DNA of 64,000 bases from assembly GCA_036172665.1 (NCBI GenBank), contig CM069871.1, positions 5,518,001 through 5,582,000 of the forward strand, read 5' to 3'. The DNA is from Prosopocoilus inquinatus. Taxonomy: Eukaryota; Arthropoda; Insecta; Coleoptera; Lucanidae. Position 1 is the stretch's first letter. The number at the start of each line of letters is the position of its first letter. The notes under the pieces were generated by a model. The model had not been told where the DNA came from. It searched no databases and saw nothing but the letters and a program-made list of their open reading frames with translations. This document shows positions 56,702 to 64,000 of the stretch, in pieces. Made by a program: the position numbers and the translations under genes.

Positions 56702-57900
56702 GTTTTCCAGTAAAGCTTCTGTTTTAGTTGCTAAGAGTTTAAATGCGTTTGCAAATGCAATTTTTGTTCCGAATTTCTTTAATCTGCACAAATTCCTTTT
56801 TAACTAACTAATTCATTACGCAATTCTCTTGCCTTGCCTAATTATTCGCTGCTGTGTTATTTATATAGTTGCTTGAAAGTGTTGGGTCGTTTTATTCATA
56901 TTTGTAAAAAAAAAACACTGCTGCTTCCATCTCTTACATACCTTCGTGAACAAAGCACACCCTGACGATGACGGTTTTGTTATTGAAATATGTATTTTGT
57001 TTTCTTTTTTGTTCTAAGGTGTGTAGGAACCACCACAGATTAAAAAAATACTGGTTGCGTCATACATTATTGGTTATTATTGGCAATAAAGGCGCACGTC
57101 TTTCTTTTTATCGTATAAGCGTGTGCGCTCGGAATTAAATCTGCCTTGTTCCGATAATCCTCGCTGGGTGGATTCTTCTAAAGTCCGACCCGACGTGTAG
57201 ATGCCATGACAAAACTAAGTTGTTGGTAACGTAAGTTTATCTTCTTTCCTTCTTGCTCTTTCGTATTTTTCATAACCAGAGGTAACTGACGCAACCTGTA
57301 CACATATAAAGATTTTTTTGGACAGCATTTAATTTACCTTTCAAGGTTCAAATGGAAAAGCAGTCCCGAATCTGAGCTCTTATTTTTTTCTATTTTTTTT
57401 GTTCTCTGCTAAATATCTATTATAATTATTATTTTATTGAGCAAGTAAATGACATTTTCTTCCACAAAATCCAAATTTAGGCTTAGCTATCACACGGGGT
57501 GTTTTATTTTTTAAATAGATAGATCATTTTTTGGGGTCATTGCATTCAAACAAACTAAAAAGTCATCTTTCCTAAAATGATATTAACAGATCCTGACTTT
57601 AAACCTCGTCTTGAGTATACAAATATATTTTTCCTGAAACAAACAATAATCAATTTTGAAATTGATAGTACTTGCAATAAATTAAATTTTACCCTCTATT
57701 CTCAATTACTCCTACATCTTTCTGTCGTTCGTGTCTTGATGTTTTTTTTTCTTCTTTCATCATAATAAATAATTCAAAAAATGCTCTTTCGCTTTGATTT
57801 TACCTTTGGCCAATCACGAAACATTTGATACTGTTAAAATTACTAATAAACTATCAGTATATGATAGTTAGTATCTAAAATAGTGAAGTATTATGTCCTA
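56702..57900. other. No gene recognised
   Basis: AT-rich spacer between the two tRNA pairs. CACGGGGTGTTTTATTTTTT near 57,492 resembles the start of some insect DNA elements, but no partner end is found. Confidence 0.45.
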
Positions 57901-58005
57901 CGATGCTCAACTTAAATGATACCCCTGCATGCGAACCACACCTTTATGAATATTCAGCGTAAGAGCTACGAAACTGTCAAATGGTATCATTTGTGGTGAG
58001 CATCG
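57901..58005. mobile_element. 105-bp inverted-repeat (MITE-like) element
   Basis: The left end CGATGCTCAACTTAAATGAT plus ACC (57901-57923) is inverted relative to 57983-58005, with 20 of 23 positions matching. The interior is 59 bp without coding capacity. It lies 76 bp upstream of tRNA-Thr copy 3. No certain target duplication. Confidence 0.6.
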
Positions 58006-58081
58006 TTGTACATACAAATATTTTAAGGTGTTAAATGATAGGGAAATTGATTTGAAGACATCGCGTATCTACTGAGCGTGA

Positions 58082-58153
58082 GCCTCTTTAGCTCAGTGGT
58101 AGAGCACTGGTCTCGTAAACCAGGGGTCGTGAGTTCAAACCTCACAGGAGGCA
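58082..58153 (+). tRNA. tRNA-Thr (anticodon CGT), copy 3
   Basis: A 72-base cloverleaf identical to copy 4. The acceptor is GCCTCTT/AGGAGGC with one G:U pair; D, anticodon and T arms are as in copy 1; the anticodon is CGT. A TTTT terminator lies at 58169-58172. Flanks on both sides are homologous to copy 4: the 5' CTACTGAGCG and the 3' GCAGTTTTTGTAATC.GCA and CATGTTTAAAA. Copies 3 and 4 therefore form a tandem duplication with a period of 502 bp. Confidence 0.95.
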
Positions 58154-58168
58154 TTCCGAAGGCCATTG

Positions 58169-58172
58169 TTTT
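58169..58172 (+). terminator. Pol III T-run terminator of tRNA-Thr copy 3
   Basis: TTTT 16 bases after the tRNA 3' end. Confidence 0.65.
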
Positions 58173-58240
58173 ATACATTGCAGTTTTTGTAATCCGCAGT
58201 ATCATGTTTAAAACTTACTTGAGCACGGTACTTAAGGGTG

Positions 58241-58384
58241 TTAGCGTTGTATGCAGATCGCATTATATTCTAAACACTTTCTTTTAAATGGAAACATATT
58301 TATTTAAAACGGGGTTAACGTTGCATGCAGATCGCATTATATTCTAAACACTTTCTTTTAAATGGAAACATATTTATTTAAAAC
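58241..58384 (+). repeat. 74-bp tandem duplication between tRNA copies 3 and 4
   Basis: About 70 bp (TTAGCGTTGTATGCAGATCG onward through TTCTTTTAAATGG to TTTATTTAAAAC) at 58241-58310 are repeated at 58315-58384 with only two or three differences. A recent local duplication. Confidence 0.85.
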
Positions 58385-58583
58385 CAACGTCATTCCTTCA
58401 TTTTTTAAACGAAGAATAATCAATTTTGAAAGTGACAGTGGCTTGTCAAAGTGTCCACTTAAGAGGCCCTCGCGTATGCAAGAATGCCGACGACATTATT
58501 GATCGTATGGACTTCAGAAAAATTAAAAGGTCTCCAGAGTTATGGAATGCGGTTTGAGGACATCCTGTATCTACTGAGCGCGA

Positions 58584-58655
58584 GCCTCTTTAGCTCAGTG
58601 GTAGAGCACTGGTCTCGTAAACCAGGGGTCGTGAGTTCAAACCTCACAGGAGGCA
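58584..58655 (+). tRNA. tRNA-Thr (anticodon CGT), copy 4
   Basis: Identical in sequence to copy 3, including the G:U pair in the acceptor stem. Anticodon CGT; TTTT at 58671-58674. It shares about 40 bp of 5' flank and about 90 bp of 3' flank with copy 3. Confidence 0.95.
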
Positions 58656-58670
58656 TCCGGAAGCCTGTTG

Positions 58671-58674
58671 TTTT
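58671..58674 (+). terminator. Pol III T-run terminator of tRNA-Thr copy 4
   Basis: TTTT 16 bases after the tRNA 3' end, in the same relative place as in copy 3. Confidence 0.65.
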
Positions 58675-59129
58675 ATGCAAGGCAGTTTTTGTAATCAGCA
58701 ATGTCATGTTTAAAAGTGATTTGAGCATGATACCATGGGTTAATATTGTATAGTCCGCATTATACACATTAATTATACCCTATGATTTTTTTTTAAATTT
58801 TAGATAAAGGGAGGCCCTGGAAAGCAAAACGTACGGTGCGATACAGCTCAATAAATAAAAATTTCGAATAACTTCTTTAGTTCTGATTGTAGGTTTGCCA
58901 TTTCCTCTTTTCTTATCCATACTATCATCCTTTACGACTAAATTTAAATGTACCTTAGTTTTCATGGCTAACCTTTACCTAAAATTAAAAAAAAAATCAT
59001 ATGGTACTGTGTTCATTAAGAATTGAAAAATTTTAATCGAAATTAAAAATTGAAAAGATTGACATAAAAAGTTTGACGGGCATAATCGGTAATACAGTAT
59101 CCTAAGTGCATACGTTTCCTGCCTGCTTG
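58675..59129. other. tRNA 3' flank, then no gene recognised
   Basis: The first 80 bases are the duplicated tRNA flank; the rest is AT-rich without a feature. Confidence 0.5.
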
Positions 59130-59560
59130 ATTCATTCATATACGAGGGAAGTTCAGAAATTATCGGACCTAGTTTTAGTGTTTGTTTGAGATACGTGGGT
59201 GGTTCTGTAATTTATTGCGGCCTACCTTCGGTGTTTTTTTTTGTTTTAAACACGAGGATGCTCCACCAATTATTGGCAACAGTTTACACCCAAATAAATC
59301 GAGAAAGCAAGATTTTAATCCGAATTAAAAGTTCAGAATAATTCGAATACACGTATTAAAGAAAATTAGAAATGCATTGCCGGTCATTTAACATAAAATA
59401 ATCGAGGGTTTAATCGATAATACCCGAGTTTAAGCGGGTAAGTTTGTTGCCTGACTCTTATATACGGGGGCACCTCGATAATTAACGGGAGGTAGTTTTA
59501 GTATTTGCTTAAGATACGAGGCCGGCACACTAATTATTAACCCAGGAGACCCGGTTGTGA
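59130..59560 (+). repeat. Diverged ~310-bp tandem duplication
   Basis: TTCATATACGAGGGAAGTTC then CTAGTTTTAGTGTTTGTTTG and GATACG at about 59,146-59,205 corresponds to TTATATACGGGGGCACCTCG, GTAGTTTTAGTATTTGCTTA and GATACGAGG at about 59,457-59,520. Sequence upstream of both shares AATTAAAA-rich words and a CATAAT.G(G/A)TAATAC-like word. Old duplication. Confidence 0.55.
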
Positions 59561-59640
59561 GTTTAAACCTGGCTTGAGGCTTCTAGAAGCTATTATTTTA
59601 TGTAATGCAGTTTTTGAAATTAGAATTTCATGTTTAAAAC
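59541..59640 (+). pseudogene. Decayed fifth tRNA-Thr copy (3' half plus flank)
   Basis: CCCAGGAGACCCGGTTGTGA then GTTTAAACCT and TTGAGGCTTCTAGAAGC correspond to the anticodon stem 3' side, T arm, acceptor 3' strand and flank of copies 3 and 4. TTATTTTATGTAATGCAGTT and TTCATGTTTAAAACTGAT extend the match into the flank. The 5' half is missing, the T stem no longer pairs, and the acceptor strand is mutated, so it cannot make a tRNA. Confidence 0.75.
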
Positions 59641-61267
59641 TGATATAAGTATAATGGTAATGGAGTTAATGATGCAGGTATGCAGATCAGATTGTATGCT
59701 ACACACGACGGTTTAAATAAAAATTTACTGATATGTTGCCAGTAACAGATAGTATCATCGATCCTTGTTGAGTGTATGCAATTAAATTAGTTTTAAGCTG
59801 AGGTGGTTTAAACGTAACGTAATTTTTTTATTTAGTGTTTCAAATACATGATAGATGTAATTTATTGCTAACAACCAAAGGTGATGGGTATTATCCGTGT
59901 TGGTCGTGTGAACTGTGATCGATAAAACATAGTATGATTGTAGCAAGGAAATGAGATTCTAGAAACAAAGAGTGGTTAAATCAATGGAGAGATTTAGAAG
60001 GGGTTTAAAGTCATAAATATCGCAGCAACATCGGATAGTTGGCCGGTAGCACCCCACTTTTTCAAATATACTACATATGAGAACATAAAAATTCGGGCGC
60101 CTGCACGACTATAAATTCCCCCGGCATATTTTTTTCCCCACCGTTTACATATGTATCCGAAAGTTCATCCGGGACGGCGGCGGCGTTCTCATTTTTTTTG
60201 CGCTTACGCACATCTATACACGCAATTTTTATTCTTTATCATCATCGGTATCAGTAATTTTCGAGTCTGGCTTTTGTCGGAATCGAATAAATTAAATGGC
60301 GGCAGCGGCGGGGAGAGATAAATCCCGGGGCAGAAGCGAGAGCTGCCTGGCAAAATAAAAATACCGACGCAGGGGCTAATTAAAAGTTCTAAATTTGCAC
60401 TCTTATCGTGATATATTCGCAGGTGGTGGGGGAGGGGGGCGAGATAAACATTTGTTTTTTGGCCAGACCGGCGCGCCATTTTATCACCCCCGAATTGATC
60501 CCGAATTTTTCGATCCTTATTAACGACTGCTCATCTCGCTTGTTAGTAGCTTAACGTTCCCCAAAAAACATTTTATATTCGTTAACATGCCGAAACAATT
60601 TGCAAATTCACGTCGGGGGTTAATTAGAAATACAGTTGGTACGTGCGCACGTGAGGGCGTACGTGCCGATCAGTGCGCGATAAGCCTTTGCGAATGTGAT
60701 AAATATTTAATGAACTAAACGAGAATGTAATTAAATAACTATTTTTTCACGCCCCCCTCCCCCCTCAACGATATTTTCTAGTCCTCACCGTTCGCTGCTC
60801 TTCCACACTTTACGAGAGGTAAATTAATTTGGGCGACGCACGCGTAAAAATACAGCGCATAATAAACAGCTTTTTAATTACTTTATCACGCAACAACAAA
60901 CAGTTAATACACATTGTAACGAGTATGTGTACGCAAGACCCAGAAAAATATCCGGGCGAGGTGAAACCGCTCTGTTTACTTTTCGTACCTTTTTTTTTCG
61001 GTTTTTATCCCATTCATGCTATTTTTAATTTTCGAGTATCACGCTTAAATATAACAGCGCACGTGCTTTCTTTTCCTATTGCTTTATGTCGAATTCCACC
61101 TACTCGATAATAAATAAAAAAGAAAATAATTTTAAAACAAGAAAATCGAAGAATAAAAGTCGTTTTCCTCTGGTAATCACATCAACAAGGAACAACCTCT
61201 AAGTATTATCCAAAACAAGAGGGGAAGACATGTAGTTCATGTGTGAATATTTTGGGGGTTGTTATTT
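59641..61267. other. No gene recognised; GC-rich patches
   Basis: A GC-rich patch with GGCGGCGG runs lies at 60,170-60,480. A GTGCGCACGTGAGGGCGTACG segment lies near 60,643, containing the E-box CACGTG at 60648-60653. Frames of 91-93 codons (60,204-60,479 reverse; 60,829-61,110 forward) have no domain. No regulatory claim is made. Confidence 0.4.
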
Positions 61268-61367
61268 CAACGGAGAGATTAAATTGCGTTCACGCTCGGC
61301 CTTTAACGGCTTGGGCTTTCCTTATGTCATCTCACACTCGGGTCGGATCCTATTGAAGTCATGGTAT
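61268..61367 (+). repeat. Repeat S unit split by an LTR insertion
   Basis: AACGGAGAGATTAAATTGCG, then GCTCGGCCTTTAACGGCTTG, GGCTTTCCTTATGTCATC and GAAGTCATGGTAT. The last four bases, GTAT (61364-61367), are the left target-site duplication of the solo LTR that follows. The sequence resumes at 62190 as GTATTAAGAGATT. Confidence 0.85.
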
Positions 61368-62189
61368 TGTCACGATTAGGATTTAATTTTTAGCCTAAAA
61401 TTAATAATTATAAAATGTAAAGGTGTCGCGACGAAAAATTTCCGCGAGGAATAAAGTAGAACAATTAAGACAGCAATCTTGCGAAATCTAAGCTACAAGC
61501 GGTTCACGTTTCATAACAAAACACCGGTGGCACGCGCTATATGTGGGACAAATTAATACAACAGATGACGAAAGGAGAACACAGAAACATGTCATAACAG
61601 TCGAATAGACAGATTTTCGCCTATATAACGTACGGAAGAAGATGGGAAGGCAGTCGAACCCGACTCCGGTAGGCTTAGTGCCTACTGTAAGAAGGGCAGC
61701 CGCCCTCGCAGTCGACCCAGGAGCGACTCCGAATTGGCAACATCCACCATCTCGAAGTAGTCGAACCGGCCGTCGACTCAAGTAGGCCTAGTGCCAACTT
61801 CCCCAGGAGGACCTTCCTCACCGACGCCTTGCTGCCGCCACCCTCATCAGGACGCTGCCGTTCCAAGGAGGCATCCTCACCGACGCCTTGCTGCCGCCAC
61901 CCTCATCAGGACATCTCATCGCAATTGCTGCAGCCCTCGAGATTGCCCCTGGATCCGGTTAGCCGAATCGTCGGGTCTCTTCAACCCCAGCACAGAGGGA
62001 TTCCTCATCCTCGCTGTCGCAGCCGACCCGTCGCGATTTCTATAATCACGAAAACTCACCCCCGCACATTTAAAGATCGTCCGCCGATAGATAATAATAT
62101 TCATTAAATAAAGGTATACATTGTTTTGGTAAACTGTGTTTTCAAGCTCTACCACTGAGAACCCGCTACCTACCCCTAACCACGTGACA
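61368..62189 (+). mobile_element. Solo LTR, 822 bp, with 4-bp target duplication
   Basis: It begins TGTCACG (61368-61374) and ends CGTGACA (62183-62189), a perfect 7-bp inverted terminus of the TG...CA type. It is flanked by GTAT on both sides (61364-61367 and 62190-62193). The uninterrupted neighbouring S unit at 62,281-62,293 reads GTCATGGTATTAAGAG, which is exactly the empty site. Inside, a poly(A) signal AATAAA is at 62107-62112 and a GC-rich part at 61,650-62,040 has a 61-bp tandem duplication (CTCACCGACGCCTTGCTGCC twice, from about 61,817 and 61,878). There is no primer-binding site, gag or pol beside it, so the internal part was lost by LTR-LTR recombination. A Gypsy or BEL/Pao origin fits the 4-bp duplication; orientation follows the AATAAA. 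Confidence 0.9.
61817..61916 (+). repeat. 61-bp tandem duplication inside the solo LTR
   Basis: CTCACCGACGCCTTGCTGCC followed by GCCACCCTCATCAGGAC occurs from about 61,817 and again from about 61,878, separated by GCTGCCGTTCCAAGGAGGCA. Copies are identical over about 37 bp. Such internal duplications are common in LTR U3 regions. Confidence 0.8.
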
Positions 62190-62386
62190 GTATTAAGAGA
62201 TTAAATTGCATTCTCGCTCGGCCTTTAACGGCTTGGGCTTTCCTTATGTCATCTGACACTCGGGTTGGCTCCTATTGAAGTCATGGTATTAAGAGATTAA
62301 ATTGCGTTCACGCTCGGCCTTTAACGGCTTGGGCTTTCCTTATGTCATCGGACACTCCGGTTGGTTCCTATTGATGTCATAGTATT
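62190..62386 (+). repeat. Repeat S, two tandem 96-bp units
   Basis: Units start TAAGAGATTAAATTGC at 62194 and 62290 (96-bp period). Both contain GCTCGGCCTTTAACGGCTTG and GGCTTTCCTTATGTCATC. Together with the unit at 61,268 they made a three-unit tandem array before the LTR inserted. Confidence 0.9.
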
Positions 62387-63867
62387 TCCAGTTCGCACCT
62401 TCGAACATTAAGGGGCGCGTGCCAATGTGTCGGTTTCTTGAAAGCCGCCCCGTACAAAAAGATATCTCCTGTACAAAACTCAATGAAAATTTTCAAAATT
62501 TTAAAACAAAAACACTACTGAATTTGACGAAATTAATAAAGCGACCGTTCGTTCTTTTTAAAACCCCCACGCCCATGTGAAACTCAATTCATAATTATTC
62601 ATTAACTCGTTCGCCCGGTCTGGACACAAATTTTCGCCGTTATAAAAACACGCAGTATAATTTCTGTCCTATTTATATCGCCGCATAAAACGAAACTGCC
62701 TATTAAACTCCGTATTATTACTAAAGCTGCATATTTTAGTATTGTTGCGCCGATAAAATTTTCCTCTCATAAACTGCCCCCCCCCACACTCCCATTAAAT
62801 GTCGGTTGTGCTGCACTGGATTTCGCCAAATTATGGAGAGGGGAGATTATGCACTGCATTATCGTGTACGGACAGTACTGTAAATGCCAAAATTATCATC
62901 TTCTCCGCAGTATACAAATTTCATGAACTTCAAAGTTAAGTGAGAAATAAATAAACGGCTGGCAGGTTGTACGTTTAGTTTTGATTTGGAAATCCTCCGA
63001 TTGTATGCTACATAAGTTAGTTCAGTCTCTGCCTTTTTTCAAGTTTCAATGATACAAATGGTAAGTAAGTTGAAAACGTAAGTGCTGCCACATACCTGAG
63101 CAGAAACAACATTTGTGCCGAGGAAATTAACTTGCAGGGCAGCCAGCAGCTCCAGTCGTGACGGATGCGGGTATTAATTTAAACGCGAAAATAAATTTTA
63201 ATGGGGGATGAGGAGAGGATAGGAAATCACTAAATTTACGCTACAATTTAAAGTCGTAACAAATGTCAGCAAGCTACAGTGTGTATTGGGCTTAACACCA
63301 TCAAGAATGTGCACACCAACATCTTCGGCGCAAGGCTGCTACAGTGAAGCCGCAAATACGAAATATCTGCTTCCCCAAACGAATCGTCACAGATTAAAGC
63401 GAATCGAAGATTACGTCTAGTGGAATTTAAAGCCAAGAATTAAAGGGTCGCCTAAAATAGGCCGTAATCAAAAGCCTATAGGAAAAGAAAGTTAGACAAT
63501 AGTGATTTGTACTAAAAGAGAAAGCAACAGTCGCAGACATATCTGTTCTGAACATCGAGGACGAGGCTCAGACAAACTCAAATGAGTCTTTAATCCACCA
63601 GGACACCAGATTCACTTTGATCGAAAGCGTAGAATTGCAGGATACCTCCCAGAGCTGCTGCGGCTACCAAAACAAGCATGGAATATAGGCAGAATGACAG
63701 CGCGCTGCAGCCCGTACACGAAACACATCACTATGCCCTGGTGATAACTATCAAAACGACGACTCGGCGTTCTCCAGGGCACGTTGCAAATTAATAAAGC
63801 CAAAACTGGCCGTACTCCTTTCCATCAAAGTGAAATAAGGAAGAGCTTGCAGGAACCGAAAGCATCG
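62387..63867. other. No gene recognised
   Basis: AT-rich sequence with a C9 run near 62,778. A 63-codon reverse frame at 63,612-63,803 has no domain. Sequence from about 63.3 kb is GC-richer and could be a decayed element associated with the inverted S copy, but no homologous copy is present to test this. Confidence 0.4.
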
Positions 63868-63966
63868 TGACAGCATCAAGAGCCAATAGAGTCAAAGCTA
63901 AGGTAGGGAAGACCAATGACGTTAAAGGTCGAATGTAAACGCAATTTAATCTCTCCATCGCGTCGC
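63868..63966 (-). repeat. Repeat S, inverted diverged copy
   Basis: On the minus strand it reads GACGCGATGGAGAGATTAAA, TTGCGTTTACATTCGACC, TTTAACGTCATTGGTC, TTCCCTACC and TTGGCTCTTGATGCTGTCAC. It is closer to the 12.4 and 12.9 kb versions (which share GCTCTTGATGCTG and TGTCACGATG) than to those at 61-62 kb. Confidence 0.75.
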
Positions 63967-64000
63967 ACGTACAAAAATTGTAATTTCCCGATCGGATATG

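Noticed and set aside
56223..58753. Frames containing the peptide VEHWSRKPGVVSSNL or, in reverse, PPVRFELTTPGL
   Set aside because: These are translations of the tRNA-Thr genes on one strand or the other, a well-known annotation artefact.
62136..62160. tRNA-like GCTCTACCACTGAGA (reverse D arm)
   Set aside because: Only a D-arm-like word is present; no anticodon or T arm is next to it, and it lies inside the solo LTR.

Overview
This window looks like gene-poor nuclear DNA of a eukaryote, most likely an insect or another arthropod. It is AT-rich and full of long homopolymers. It has no operon-like coding layout, no introns or exons I could support, and no protein gene I would defend. What it does hold is pol III genes with internal promoters, a tRNA-derived SINE, a solo LTR, a non-LTR reverse transcriptase remnant, MITE-like inverted repeats and many tandem arrays. 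The arthropod assignment is an inference from this repertoire; no species-diagnostic gene was seen.

Layout. 1-10 kb: two blocks of decayed low-complexity repeats (A-rich at 1.6-3.7 kb, T-rich at 7.3-10 kb), a 129-bp tandem repeat (3.8 kb), a fold-back element with internally repetitive ends (6.0-6.7 kb), a polypurine tract and a SINE (8.3-8.9 kb). 12-20.6 kb: tandem or dispersed repeats with periods of about 560, 56, 266 and 437 bp, and a 168-bp fold-back element at 18.1 kb. 21-26 kb: a MITE, a 120-bp tandem array and another fold-back element. 28.7-40.8 kb: two direct copies of a 2-kb repeat (called R here), each carrying the same hAT-type MITE. They flank a 370-bp tandem array, and a reverse transcriptase fragment lies beside the first copy. 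43.8-46.9 kb: T-rich repeats and an 84-bp perfect palindrome.

The most striking block is 48.4-54.4 kb, a 6-kb satellite built from alternating 129-bp and 126-bp monomers (255-bp higher-order unit). It contains a larger 1,788-bp duplication. Its monomer can be recognised as the core of a dispersed element (called E here) that also occurs as single diverged copies at 19.1, 26.0 and 29.8 kb, so the window holds both a satellite and its likely source family.

55.3-59.6 kb holds a 56-bp tandem array and four intact tRNA-Thr genes (three CGT, one TGT) plus a decayed fifth copy, spread by local duplication. 61.3-62.4 kb shows an 822-bp solo LTR with a 4-bp target duplication that split a 96-bp tandem repeat. 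The last segment carries one more inverted copy of that repeat family.

Functionally, only the tRNA-Thr cluster can be assigned a cellular role. All repeat boundaries were read by eye and should be taken as accurate to a few bases only where exact ends are stated.
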